The notes under the pieces are model-generated. The model was not told the origin of the DNA, did not search any database, and saw only the letters and a list, made by a program, of their open reading frames with translations. DNA of 64,000 nt, taken from JBFGCM01 sp041581135 (GTDB lineage: Bacteria; Actinomycetota; Acidimicrobiia; Spongiisociales; UBA5794). Position 1 is the stretch's first letter. Every line of letters starts with the position of its first letter. Shown piece after piece: positions 51,018 to 59,919 of the stretch. Both the position numbers and the translations under genes were made by a program. The stretch covers positions 1 through 64,000 of the forward strand of contig JBFGCM010000005.1 in the NCBI GenBank assembly GCA_041581135.1. The letters run 5' to 3'.

Positions 51018-51629
51018 ATGACAAACGGCAGCGTGCCAGAACACCCGATAGTCAGGACTCGGAGAGCGACTGTTCGTCGAGCGCTCCGCAGCAGTCTTGG
51101 GCTAGCGCTCGTCGTCTTGCTCGCGCTTGCGCTCCTTCCCACGGGAGTACTTGCGGCTGCTGCTGGCTGGGTGCGTTGTGCAATCGGTAGCCCAGATATC
51201 TGCTACACGGTCGGCCAAGTCGGGATCGGGACCACCGATCCGAGCCGGGTACTGCACGTACAGAGCGACGGACAGCTTGAGGTCGAGATCGAGGAGACGA
51301 GACCCGGCTTTGCGGCACATCTCTACATGAGAAACCCGGCCCGGAGTTGGCTCTTGTTCTCCGACTCGGAACCCGACTACTTCGCCATCCAGGACGAGAC
51401 ACAACGCCTCAACCGTGTCGTGATCGACAGCGAAGGCAACGTGGGCATTGGCACGTCGACGCCGAACTCAAGACTCGAAGTGGCCGCAGGGTACTTCGAG
51501 TTGCCGACAAGCGACGGCATCCCCCCTGCCTCTGACTGCGACCAACCGGCCGAGGTTGGGCGTATGACCATGGACAGCTTCAGCGCCGCACTGTATGTCT
51601 GCTCGGCACGCGGATGGGTGCGCAAATAG
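51018..51629 (+). CDS. Secreted protein with tail-fibre-like VGIGT repeats
   Basis: 203 aa. A basic N-terminus and hydrophobic segment (about 27-48, ending VLAAAAG) form a signal peptide or anchor. Two motifs, QVGIGTTDPSRVLHV and NVGIGTSTPNSRLEV, are typical of phage tail-fibre and related secreted beta-rich proteins. The C-terminus has CDQPAEVGRMTMDSFSAALYVC, a pattern seen after such repeats. It may be a surface or appendage protein. ATG 51018 follows AGGAGG. Lies inside the accessory patch. Confidence 0.7.
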   Translation: MTNGSVPEHPIVRTRRATVRRALRSSLGLALVVLLALALLPTGVLAAAAGWVRCAIGSPDICYTVGQVGIGTTDPSRVLHVQSDGQLEVEIEETRPGFAAHLYMRNPARSWLLFSDSEPDYFAIQDETQRLNRVVIDSEGNVGIGTSTPNSRLEVAAGYFELPTSDGIPPASDCDQPAEVGRMTMDSFSAALYVCSARGWVRK

Positions 51630-51745
51630 GCGCCGCACGCCATGTCTCGCGGAGTTGGTCTCGGCACAACGCGGGCGGCGCCATTCGTCATGGCGAAGTC
51701 GGACGACCAAGTGTGGGATACCGATCCACGATGTCAACGGGGCGC

Positions 51746-52051
51746 CTACGTCTCGATCCACCCAAGCAGTTCGGTGCCCACTGACTCATGCAAGAGCCGG
51801 ACAAGCTCTACCACCGTGTTGACGGCATAGTCGGCCTCCAACGCGTCCAACTCTGCCATTGTTGGCACCGGCGACCAATCGGCTGGAAGGTGTGAGCCAT
51901 CTGGGCGGCTGGCCTTGTCGTGAACGAGTCCGTCGCGGTAGTCGACGAGCAGCTGGAATTGCTCCCACTGCTGACCTCCAAGGTCGGGGGGAGAACCCAC
52001 CAATCCGAGATGTGCGAGCGCCTTCCGGACTTCCTTCCACCTCGCAAGCAC
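51746..52051 (-). pseudogene. Probably 5'-truncated hypothetical gene
   Basis: From GTG 52051 the frame encodes 101 aa (RWKEVRKALAHLGLVG, QFQLLVDYRDGLVHD), with coding-like composition. The same frame stays open upstream to 52192 and still reads like protein (TTLFKLFPEPDCRGV), yet it contains no earlier start and runs into the direct repeat at 52141-52161. I infer that the N-terminal part was lost at the repeat. Could instead be a short intact gene starting at the GTG. Family not recognised. Confidence 0.45.
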
Positions 52052-52140
52052 GCCTCGACAGTCTGGCTCGGGAAACAGCTTGAACAGCGTCGTCCGACGC
52101 GCCGAATCCGGGTGGGAGAAGGCTCGCCTCGCCCCATGAT

Positions 52141-52161
52141 GACCTTGGTGCGGGGTCGACC
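52141..52161. repeat. 21-bp direct repeat, right copy
   Basis: Second copy of the repeat at 50285-50305, with one mismatch at its fifth base. The pair brackets 1.86 kb of accessory sequence. This copy forms the left arm region of the hairpin at 52148-52179. Confidence 0.8.
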
Positions 52162-52179
52162 CTGGCGCCGACCCCGCAC
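52148..52179. terminator. Perfect 11-bp stem hairpin
   Basis: GTGCGGGGTCG (52148-52158) pairs with CGACCCCGCAC (52169-52179) around a 10-nt loop that itself contains GGCGC. It lies just after the zinc-ribbon gene on the minus strand and would terminate it. Confidence 0.65.
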
Positions 52180-52192
52180 GTGACGCCCGTGA

Positions 52193-52417
52193 CTAGGAGA
52201 GGACTTCCGGGTCTCGGGCGAACATCTCGGTCTTGCCGCACGCCCGGCACGACCACGTCTCGAGAGGTGTCGTGTTCCAGGCCGATCCGTTGCGCGATCG
52301 AACCTGGAATCGCGTCTGGATCTCAGACGGCACCATCGCGGCGCCACAGCGCATGCACCGTTTCGAAGCCTCCGTCGTCGGCTCGGCATTCCCCACATCA
52401 GCGGCCAATGGCCCCAC
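52193..52417 (-). CDS. Small zinc-ribbon protein
   Basis: 74 aa. Two Cys pairs, RCMRCGA and CRACGK about 36 residues apart, form a probable zinc ribbon. The rest is polar with SEIQTRFQVRSRNG between the pairs. Function unknown. GTG 52417 is placed after AAGGGGG; GTG 52396 is an alternative that keeps both Cys pairs. It is followed by a strong hairpin. Confidence 0.55.
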   Translation of the reverse strand: MGPLAADVGNAEPTTEASKRCMRCGAAMVPSEIQTRFQVRSRNGSAWNTTPLETWSCRACGKTEMFARDPEVLS

Positions 52418-52600
52418 GGCTGACCCCCTTGTGAGCCGTCGTGCAGACCAACTTATCAACCCACCAGCCAGCTGTGGACCCCAAATGGGAATCGACGGGC
52501 TGACTAGCCCGCGCCGCGGAGGGACGAGGACACCCCCGCCGACCAGTCGCCGACCCGCCAGACGTCGGGAGCGGCCCGCGAGGATGCTGCCGAGTCGGGT

Positions 52601-53842
52601 CTAGCCCACTCCCGACGAGCCCCGTTCGAGAGGATGCAGCATGCGATCCAGCGCGCCCCAGTACCAGAGGGCAAGTGCGATCGCGATCAATACAACGGCA
52701 GCGATCGCATACACGACCCACCCCGCCCCGGTGCTGCGCTCTCCCTCGATGGTCAGGACGTATTGCGCCACCTCCTTGACCTGCACGGCGTCCAACACGC
52801 CCTCGAACGCCGGCATCCCCTCGGGGTGTCCGCCGAAGACCCGAGAGATGATCTCGTTGGCGCTCAGGCCGATGTTGGCCAGTGACGGACCAAGTCCTCC
52901 CAGGCCTTCGAGCCCATGACAGGAAGCGCACGTGGCGACGTACACCTGCGCCCCGAACAGCGCATCCTGCGGGATCACCACGTCGTTGCCTGCGGCTATA
53001 CGCGTCGCATCGATGTACGCCACGAGCGCATCGACGTCATCGGCTGTGAGGAGCGCGAGGAATCCTGGCATCGCCCCACGACCGTTGCTGATGACCGACA
53101 CCAGCTCGGCATCCGTGAGCAGCGATGACCTGAGCGCTGGGCCTACCCCTCCCGAGGCATCCGGACCGTGGCACCGGGAGCACGTGTCGACGAACAGCTG
53201 GGCCCCGTGCGCGAGGACTGCAGGATCTGTCGCCAAGGGCCGTTCGGCCTCGCTCACTCTCACGCCTTCGACGAACTCGATGACGGCGTCGAGGTCGTCA
53301 GGTGCCAGAGCCTCGGCATAGCCGGCCATCGTTCCCAGTCCATCTCTCACGACGGCAGTGAGCTCCTCTCTGGAGACCTCGGACCGCGTGAGGTTCGGAC
53401 CCATGCCACCCTCGCCGTCGACTCCATGGCACCCGGCACAGCTGGTTGCGTAGATTCGAGCGCCTCGTTCGGCCACATCGGCGGACGGCGTTTCGACCGG
53501 CTCCCCTTGGAGCGCGACGCTGAAGGAGGTGACGGCGCGCAGCTCTTCGTCGGTGAGCCGACCACCGAACGACGGCATATACCCCACTCCATCTCGGATG
53601 ATGACGAGCTGAGCGTCGATTCCCGTCGTCACGTCCTGCAGATTGGGGCCGATGCCGCCTTCGCCCTGGAGGCCATGACACCCGCTGCATGCTCCCGAAT
53701 AGATGTCAGCACCATCGGCCTCTTGGAAAGAGCTCGAAGCGGCCTGGCCTCGAGCCGTCCCGAGCAGCACGGCAACGGCGATCATCGCTCCGATGGCCAG
53801 GAACTGCGTGCGTCTCCTCGACGACGCGTGGCCCCGACTCAT
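52601..53842 (-). CDS. Tetrahaem cytochrome c, C-terminally membrane-anchored
   Basis: 413 aa. A basic N-terminus and signal segment (about 13-34) are followed by four tandem monohaem cytochrome c domains with CSGCH (52-56), CAGCH (135-139), CSRCH (221-225) and CASCH (305-309), each with a distal Met candidate (YMPSF, TMAGY, AMPGF, GMPAF). A membrane helix (about 375-393) anchors the C-terminus. Probably carries electrons outside the membrane to or from the NrfD-type subunit. Last gene of a four-gene operon; the ATG overlaps the previous stop (ATGA). Confidence 0.92.
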   Translation of the reverse strand: MSRGHASSRRRTQFLAIGAMIAVAVLLGTARGQAASSSFQEADGADIYSGACSGCHGLQGEGGIGPNLQDVTTGIDAQLVIIRDGVGYMPSFGGRLTDEELRAVTSFSVALQGEPVETPSADVAERGARIYATSCAGCHGVDGEGGMGPNLTRSEVSREELTAVVRDGLGTMAGYAEALAPDDLDAVIEFVEGVRVSEAERPLATDPAVLAHGAQLFVDTCSRCHGPDASGGVGPALRSSLLTDAELVSVISNGRGAMPGFLALLTADDVDALVAYIDATRIAAGNDVVIPQDALFGAQVYVATCASCHGLEGLGGLGPSLANIGLSANEIISRVFGGHPEGMPAFEGVLDAVQVKEVAQYVLTIEGERSTGAGWVVYAIAAVVLIAIALALWYWGALDRMLHPLERGSSGVG

Positions 53843-55188
53843 GGTGCCGCTCCGCTCGCTATCCAGTCGATGATCAGTTGGATGTCCGCTTCGGGCAAGC
53901 GACCATCGGGCGGCATGATGGTTCCGAAGGTCTGCGTGCCGTTGAGCTTCTGGACGAGGACGCTGCCATCGGGATCTCCAGCGATGATCGCAGGACCGTT
54001 GTCGCCTGAGCTCACCACCGATTCGTGATCCGCCGCCGACCATCCTCCCAGTGAGCCGTGGCACACGGAACAGTTGTCCTGAAGCACCCCCAGCACGTCG
54101 GAGAAGCTCGGAGCCGCCGCTGGTGTGGCGCCACTCGTGGTCGTGGGAGCACTCGTCGTTGTCGTCACGGTTGGCGGAGGGGACTCTCCGGCGAGAGCGT
54201 CACGCGCGTCGACCAGGAACGCGTGGAGCGTGTCGATTTGTTCCGTGGGGACGTCAGACTCGGGATACGGTGGCATGCCACCGGGCAGGCCCGTGCGCAT
54301 CACCGTCTCGAGCCATGGTCTGGTGGCAAAGGCCGGTGAACCCGCAGCCGCAGCTCCCTGCGCGTCGAGCCCATGGCAGCCGGCGCAGCCCAGTTTCAAG
54401 AAGAGTGCGCGGCCATCGCGGACAGCATCTCCGGAGAGCGCGTCTCCGACCAAGCCCGGGCCCGGATAGAAGTAGGCAGCATCGAGGTAGGCGACCGGCG
54501 AACGATCGTATCCCTCGGGATCGAGATTGTGATGCGTATCCGGGCTCCGCAGTAGCACCACGACCAGGCCCAGGGCGAGCAGGATCATCGCCCCCGTGGC
54601 GACTGGGGCCACGCTGAGACGAGGACGGCGGCGTCGGGTCGGCTCGGTCTCGAGGTCTCCTTGCTCGTGCTCGCGACCAAAGCGGGACACCCGTACCATC
54701 CACAGTGCCGCCACGATCATCACCGCCCACACGCCTCCGATGATGGCGGTGACCAGCCACGACCCGAACCCGGGAATGGCGACACCCACCTCGGGAGCGA
54801 TGATTTGGGCGCCGATGCCAACGCCGATGGTCACCGCCGCATCTGCCTCCGGATGGTCGATGATCTGCACCCGGACCTGGTGCACGCCACGAACGGTGAA
54901 CGCCGTGACGAACGTGGCGACCCCGATGCGGTTCGTGGTGGTCGTGCCGAGGTGAATCTCGCCCGTGACGCCGGCGAAGAACGCGTCGGCGAAGAACGCG
55001 ACCGCTGTGCCTTCGACAGGGGCGAGGTCGGCGATTTGGCGGACCGACACGACGATTTCGATCTCTTCGCCGGCGGCGACCTCCGTAGGTGCGGACACCT
55101 CGAGGATCACGTCGTCTGCCAGCGCTACGCCGGGAGAGAGGGCCAGTGCCACCGTGACGAGGATCGCAACCGTGAAGCGGTGCATCAT
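53839..55188 (-). CDS. Membrane-bound dihaem cytochrome c protein
   Basis: 449 aa. Signal peptide (1-24), a beta-sandwich-like domain (about 27-130), two membrane helices (about 143-166 and 197-213), then two cytochrome c domains with CAGCH (268-272) and CSVCH (373-377) separated by a Thr/Pro/Ser-rich linker. The second cytochrome domain resembles planctomycete-type cytochrome c. The start overlaps the NrfD stop and the stop overlaps the tetrahaem cytochrome start, so translation is coupled along the operon. Confidence 0.9.
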   Translation of the reverse strand: MMHRFTVAILVTVALALSPGVALADDVILEVSAPTEVAAGEEIEIVVSVRQIADLAPVEGTAVAFFADAFFAGVTGEIHLGTTTTNRIGVATFVTAFTVRGVHQVRVQIIDHPEADAAVTIGVGIGAQIIAPEVGVAIPGFGSWLVTAIIGGVWAVMIVAALWMVRVSRFGREHEQGDLETEPTRRRRPRLSVAPVATGAMILLALGLVVVLLRSPDTHHNLDPEGYDRSPVAYLDAAYFYPGPGLVGDALSGDAVRDGRALFLKLGCAGCHGLDAQGAAAAGSPAFATRPWLETVMRTGLPGGMPPYPESDVPTEQIDTLHAFLVDARDALAGESPPPTVTTTTSAPTTTSGATPAAAPSFSDVLGVLQDNCSVCHGSLGGWSAADHESVVSSGDNGPAIIAGDPDGSVLVQKLNGTQTFGTIMPPDGRLPEADIQLIIDWIASGAAP

Positions 55189-56528
55189 GGCGCGAGGCCT
55201 TCCCCGAGCTGGCCGCCGGCGGGTACCGGCCCGTGTGGGGCCGTGTGCTCCCGCTCTTCGACCATCTCGTACACGGCCATGATCGGAAAGAGCTTCACGA
55301 ACAACGTGACGAGCAACGCGAAGAACGCAAAGCCGCCGGCGGTGATCGACCATTCGACCCAGGTAGGCGCATAGTTGGCGGGTTCGTAGGGGAGGAGCGG
55401 CGCCCGCAAGCCCGTGACGACGATGAAGTAGCGCTCGACCCACATTGCCGCCGCGACCAGGACGGCAGCAGTGACGACACCACCGATGGTGCGCATTCGC
55501 GGGATCAACATGAGCACGATCGGGACGATGAGTCCTCCGATGAGATAGAACCAGAAGTAGGGAGCGAACTCCTCGACGAACAGTTGCCGGAAGATGAACT
55601 CTGCGCCTTCTTCGAATTTGAAACCGGCGGTCACGTACTCCGAGATGTTGGCGTACAGCATGACGCCCGCCATTGCCGCCAGCAGATATCCGAGGTTCTT
55701 GAAGTGCTCGAGCGTGAGGTACTCCTCGAGGTGGTACACCCGCCGCAAGAGCGCCATGAGGATGATGAGCGAGGCGATGCCGGAGAAGATGGCTCCGGCA
55801 ACGAAGAAGAACCCGAAGATCGCACTGTTCCAGGCCTCGCGCAGCGTCATGGCGAAGATCCAGGAAACGACGGTGTGCACCGACACCGCGATCGGGATGA
55901 TGAGGATCATCATGATCGAGATCGAGCTGCGGAGTTGCCGCTGCTGGCTGTCGCTTCCGGTCCAATTGATCGACAGGAGCCGGTACAGGCTGCTCTTCCA
56001 GCCCGCCACCTGACCTTGGAGCCGATCCCGGAAGAACGCCAGATCGGGGATCATGGGCAGATACAGGTAGAGCAAGCTGGCCGTCAGATAGGTGGTCACG
56101 GCCAGGACGTCCCAGACGATGGGGGATTGCCACCGGCCATAGATGATCACGTTGAGGAAGCGGTCCGGTCTCCCGAGATCGACGATCACGAAGAGCGCAC
56201 CGGTCATGAGCGCCACTGCCGTGATGAACTCGGCCATCCGTGTGACGGGAGTGCGCCAGCTGGCGTTGGCGACCCGCAAGATCGCCGAGATCAGCGTGCC
56301 GGCGTGGCTGATGCCGATGAAGAACACGAACATGGTGATGTAGAGGCCCCACGAGATGCGATCGCGCATCCCGGTGACCACCAGCCCGTCCCGCACTTGG
56401 ACGTAGTACGCATAGAGAGCCCATCCGACGATGGCCAAGAGCACCCCGACGACGACGTAGTAGCTGCGAGTCGTCTTGCGAGCCGGTTCGAGCGTTGCGA
56501 CCTCGAGTCTCTCCCTCCAAGGATTCAC
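55185..56528 (-). CDS. NrfD/PsrC-type polytopic membrane subunit
   Basis: 447 aa with about nine or ten membrane helices. Landmarks such as GLYITMFVFFIGISHAG, ALFVIVDLGRPDRF and VSWIFAMTLREAWNS follow the NrfD/PsrC/ActC family, which exchanges electrons between quinol and a peripheral Fe-S subunit. GTG 56528 overlaps the stop of the Fe-S gene (GTGA). No molybdopterin partner is present in the operon. Confidence 0.93.
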   Translation of the reverse strand: MNPWRERLEVATLEPARKTTRSYYVVVGVLLAIVGWALYAYYVQVRDGLVVTGMRDRISWGLYITMFVFFIGISHAGTLISAILRVANASWRTPVTRMAEFITAVALMTGALFVIVDLGRPDRFLNVIIYGRWQSPIVWDVLAVTTYLTASLLYLYLPMIPDLAFFRDRLQGQVAGWKSSLYRLLSINWTGSDSQQRQLRSSISIMMILIIPIAVSVHTVVSWIFAMTLREAWNSAIFGFFFVAGAIFSGIASLIILMALLRRVYHLEEYLTLEHFKNLGYLLAAMAGVMLYANISEYVTAGFKFEEGAEFIFRQLFVEEFAPYFWFYLIGGLIVPIVLMLIPRMRTIGGVVTAAVLVAAAMWVERYFIVVTGLRAPLLPYEPANYAPTWVEWSITAGGFAFFALLVTLFVKLFPIMAVYEMVEEREHTAPHGPVPAGGQLGEGLAP

Positions 56529-57679
56529 CGCTCCCACCTGGCACTTCCCTCCGCCACGCGCGTCCATGGCCAGCGGATCGGTAGATGACCGGTGCGTGTG
56601 GGATCGCGTCCCACGTCTTCGCCGTGCCCGGGGATGTAGTAGACGCGAGGCTGGGTGCCGAGCTCTTCCTTGAGAAGGAAGGCGTCGTTGTTGGCGAGGA
56701 AGCGTGACACTGACACGAGCTCCCGACCATTGGTTGCGTTGTCCTCTTCGAGGTCGCCGTAGTAGATCGCACGGTGCGGACATCCCTGGATGCAGTACGG
56801 CAAGGTTCCGGAGCGAACCATGTCGGGACAGAAATCACACTTCATGACCGTGCCCTTGCGCGCCGGCACCTGCAGCTCGAGGTCGTATTCGGCGAGCAGA
56901 GCGTCTTCCGGCACCGGAGGTTCACCCCAGTTGAAGAACCGGCGATCATATGGGCACGCTGCCATGCAGATGCGGCAGCCGATACAGCGATCCTGGTCGA
57001 TGAGTACCGGCCCTTCCGGCGTGGAGAACGTCGCCGCCACCGGGCAGACGTTCACGCACGGCGGGTTCTGGCACTGCTGGCATGGCGTCGGAACGAAGCG
57101 GGTGCCCTCACCCTCGAGTTCGTGCTCGTAGACCTCGATCCATTGCATCGGCTCAGGAGCGAAATGTCCTTCGATGCAGGCCGTCACACATTGCGGGGGC
57201 AGCCCGATGCTTTGGCAACCGTCACAGCGGCGCAGGTCGATGATCATCGTCCACTGACGAGTCCGCGCCCGAGGCGGAATGAGGTCGGGTTCGACGGTGG
57301 GTACCTGGAACATTGCCCTACGAACCATCTCGGGAACCGCCATGTAGACGGTGCCGAAGACCGCTGCCCCTCCAAACAGCCGCATGGCGGTGCGCCGATC
57401 GACAACGCGGACGTCATCAGCGAACAACCAAGCCAACCACTCCCGCCTGCTCTCGCGGGTCATCGAGGCTCGGGCCGCCACCAACGGTGCGGAAACCAGC
57501 ACGAGCACGACGGTCAGGAGAACGAACAAGGGGCTGGCCCCCCACACGAGCAACGCGCCCACCGCGGCGGAGGCGAGCGCCGCCAACGTCGCAAACGCCA
57601 TCCGGCGCCGGCGCCTCAGCTGAGGAGCTTGCACAATTGCCCCCGCCTCGTCCGCATTAGGCGAGCGAACGTCCTTCAC
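56525..57679 (-). CDS. 4Fe-4S ferredoxin-type subunit (NrfC/PsrB-like) with N-terminal membrane helices
   Basis: 384 aa. Two N-terminal membrane helices (about 28-70) precede a twin-arginine-like segment DRRTAMRLFGGAAVFG (94-109). The rest is a four-cluster ferredoxin: CDGC with CVTAC (about 152-167), CQQCQNPPCVNVCP (200-213), CIGCRICMAACP (232-243) and CDFC with CIQGCP (281-301). It would relay electrons between the NrfD subunit and the cytochromes, probably outside the membrane. GTG 57679 chosen; ATG 57601 is possible. First gene of the operon. Confidence 0.9.
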   Translation of the reverse strand: MKDVRSPNADEAGAIVQAPQLRRRRRMAFATLAALASAAVGALLVWGASPLFVLLTVVLVLVSAPLVAARASMTRESRREWLAWLFADDVRVVDRRTAMRLFGGAAVFGTVYMAVPEMVRRAMFQVPTVEPDLIPPRARTRQWTMIIDLRRCDGCQSIGLPPQCVTACIEGHFAPEPMQWIEVYEHELEGEGTRFVPTPCQQCQNPPCVNVCPVAATFSTPEGPVLIDQDRCIGCRICMAACPYDRRFFNWGEPPVPEDALLAEYDLELQVPARKGTVMKCDFCPDMVRSGTLPYCIQGCPHRAIYYGDLEEDNATNGRELVSVSRFLANNDAFLLKEELGTQPRVYYIPGHGEDVGRDPTRTGHLPIRWPWTRVAEGSARWER

Positions 57680-57859
57680 TGCACCTGCACGTAATCTCGA
57701 TGACCAGGGCCGGCGTCCACCAGGGCCGAAGAGCCCGTCTCTCTCGTCGAAGGTCCCAGGTCGCCCAGTCGATCATCACGCCTGACGGTGGTGCAGACCT
57801 CATGGCACAGCGGGCTGTTGCCGGCTCACGCCGAGCGTCGAGCCCGAGTTGTGACTCGG

Positions 57860-58681
57860 TCAGCGTCGTGGTTGGAACGCCGTGCGCAACGCCGCCTGGT
57901 CGAAGTAGCCCCCCGGCACCGAGCCGGTGGCGGCAAAGTGGTACAGGGCGGTCTGGAAGATCCCGCTGAGCGCGGCGAGCACGACGGCCACGAGCACCAT
58001 CCACGCCACGGCCACCGCGACGCCAACGCCGATGGCGGCACCGCCGGCGGCGACGCCCAGCAACACCACTGCAACGGCAGGGAGAGCCGCAATGAACCCG
58101 AGCAACCCGAAGCCCACCTGAGCGGCCACGTTCTCGCCCCAGGTCCGCAGGAAGAGATCCTTCGATCGGCGTATCGCATCGCCTACGCCGACTCTCTCGA
58201 TCACCAACACCGGCAGCACCAAGAACGTCACGAGCGACCACGCAAGGCCGATGGCGCCGATGACGAGCCGGCCGATCAGCCCGGCCCGCTCCTCCAGGGA
58301 ACGGAGGATGATCGACACGGTCGCACTGATCAATGCCCAGGGCAGGATGTGGCCGGCGTCGCCGAGCGCCATTCTCAAGGCGCTGCCGATGGTGGGGTCG
58401 CCGCCGTTCATCCGTTCGTCTGCTCCGTGGATGAGGGCGGCGTTGAAGAAGATGGTGATGTAGGCCGTCACCGCATAGAACAAGAACAACACCACGTAGC
58501 TGACGGGACCCAGCTGAGGCTCTTCGCCACCCGATGTGAGGAAGATCGGGATGATGAAGGTGGCACCCACGATGAGCGTCACCACCGCCGACATGATGGG
58601 AAGCGCGACCAGCTCTTTGTCGGCTTTGAGCACGTGCCACGAAGCCTTGGCGAGCGCGAGGGTGTTGCGGAGTCGTTGCAT
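57860..58681 (-). CDS. DUF6159-like polytopic membrane protein
   Basis: About 273 aa with six predicted membrane helices. The start NTLALAKASWHVLKADKELVALP and the segment IFFNAALIHGADERMNGGDPT follow a family of actinobacterial glycerophosphoryl-type/DUF6159 membrane proteins with unknown function. ATG 58681 gives the family-like start; ATG 58690 three codons upstream is equally possible, and neither has a strong Shine-Dalgarno. Divergent from the DNA glycosylase gene. Confidence 0.8.
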   Translation of the reverse strand: MQRLRNTLALAKASWHVLKADKELVALPIMSAVVTLIVGATFIIPIFLTSGGEEPQLGPVSYVVLFLFYAVTAYITIFFNAALIHGADERMNGGDPTIGSALRMALGDAGHILPWALISATVSIILRSLEERAGLIGRLVIGAIGLAWSLVTFLVLPVLVIERVGVGDAIRRSKDLFLRTWGENVAAQVGFGLLGFIAALPAVAVVLLGVAAGGAAIGVGVAVAVAWMVLVAVVLAALSGIFQTALYHFAATGSVPGGYFDQAALRTAFQPRR

Positions 58682-58753
58682 GCCGACCATTGTGCCAGGC
58701 TTGCCGACCCGAGGCGCACTCTCGCCACAACCGTCTGAGATCGCGGAGGACCC

Positions 58754-59320
58754 GTGCCCAGCTTCACGCGTGATGAGCTCGAGTGGTTCCGCGATCATTC
58801 GGTGGCGGACATCGCCGGTGACGGAATGAAGCTGCTCTTCGTAGGTATCAATCCCGGTTTGTGGACCGCCGCTACCCAGACCCACTTCGCCCATCCCGGC
58901 AACCGCTTCTACCCGGCGCTGTTCGAGGCGGGGATCATCGAGCAGCCCATCGACCGTGCTGCGGGATTCACACCCGATGACCGCACCTACCTGGTGCGAC
59001 GGGGCATCGGCATCACCAACCTCGTCAACCGTGCCACCGCCCGAGCCGATGAGCTGTCGACCGACGAGTTGCGCCGAGGTGCAGTGGCACTCACCGGCAA
59101 GGTGGCCGACTGGTCACCGAAGGTCGTCGCCATCGTGGGCATCACGGCGTACCGCACCGCGTTCTCCAGGAGCAAGGCGGCCTCGGGCAGGCAACCGGAA
59201 GCCCTCGCCGGTGCCGGCTTGTGGGTACTGGGCAACCCGTCCGGCCTCAACGCCCACGAGACCATCGGCTCATTGGCGGCCTCATACGCTGAGCCGGCTC
59301 GGGAAGCCGGGATCCTCTAG
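58754..59320 (+). CDS. mug: G/U mismatch-specific DNA glycosylase (Mug family)
   Basis: 188 aa. Motif 1 VGINPGLWTAAT with the catalytic Asn, then FAHPGNRFYPALFEAGI, and motif 2 LGNPSGLNAHE are characteristic of Mug/TDG enzymes, which excise uracil or thymine-like bases from G mismatches. GTG 58754 follows GCGGAGGA. Its stop overlaps the convergent DUF3105 gene stop by 4 nt. Confidence 0.93.
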   Translation: MPSFTRDELEWFRDHSVADIAGDGMKLLFVGINPGLWTAATQTHFAHPGNRFYPALFEAGIIEQPIDRAAGFTPDDRTYLVRRGIGITNLVNRATARADELSTDELRRGAVALTGKVADWSPKVVAIVGITAYRTAFSRSKAASGRQPEALAGAGLWVLGNPSGLNAHETIGSLAASYAEPAREAGIL

Positions 59321-59919
59321 CAGCTGGCTCCCGGCTCAGGAGCGTGATCGCCGCGGCGGAACGCGTCGATGAACTGCTCCAAGCGGGGATCGTCTGCCGA
59401 GTCGAGCCGCAACTGGGCGCCCCACGTGGTGGCGATCACCGGGGCCGGCTGACCCGGGTAGGGGCTGAGCAGCATCTTGGAGTTGCGGGTCGACATGGCG
59501 TGGGAGCGGAGCTGGTCGATGACGGCCTGATCGGCACCGGGCTGATACGTCAGCCAGATGGCACCGTGCTCCAGCGTGTGGACCGCCTGTTCAGTGGGTA
59601 TCGGCGACTCGTAGACACCGCAGTCCAACCACGTCGGGTTGTGCTCGCCGCCGGGTGGTGGCTCCACGTCGTAGGCGATCGATCCGTCGGTGTGGGTCCG
59701 GGCGAGGCTCTCGAAGGTCTGCGTGCCCTCGGGAACGTCGACCGGCTCTCCGGTCTCGGTCCCGATGAAGAATGCGATCACGGCGATCACAGCGACCGCT
59801 CCGAGGCCGCGCAGCCCCCACGTCTTCCAGTCGACCGACTCGTCGGCCCTTGTGGGCGCCGACTTGGGGCGCGCCTTCTTGTCCGCCTGCTTCGAGGTCT
59901 TCGCCTTTGCTTTCGCCAT
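59317..59919 (-). CDS. DUF3105 membrane-anchored protein
   Basis: 200 aa. A Lys-rich cytoplasmic N-terminus, one membrane helix (about 36-53) and an extracytoplasmic DUF3105 domain with GGEHNPTWLDCGVYESPI and VHTLEHGAIWLTY. The conserved Cys and His residues suggest metal binding, but function is not established. ATG 59919 is preceded by GAGGAGAAG. Confidence 0.9.
   Translation of the reverse strand: MAKAKAKTSKQADKKARPKSAPTRADESVDWKTWGLRGLGAVAVIAVIAFFIGTETGEPVDVPEGTQTFESLARTHTDGSIAYDVEPPPGGEHNPTWLDCGVYESPIPTEQAVHTLEHGAIWLTYQPGADQAVIDQLRSHAMSTRNSKMLLSPYPGQPAPVIATTWGAQLRLDSADDPRLEQFIDAFRRGDHAPEPGASC

Noticed and set aside
50285..52161. Prophage or insertion sequence
   Set aside because: No integrase, transposase, capsid or terminal inverted repeats are seen; only remnants and direct repeats, so I call it an accessory patch.
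53839..56838. A 999-residue fusion of the dihaem cytochrome with upstream sequence
   Set aside because: The upstream part is an out-of-frame shadow of the NrfD gene; the coupled ATG at 55188 starts a normal signal peptide.
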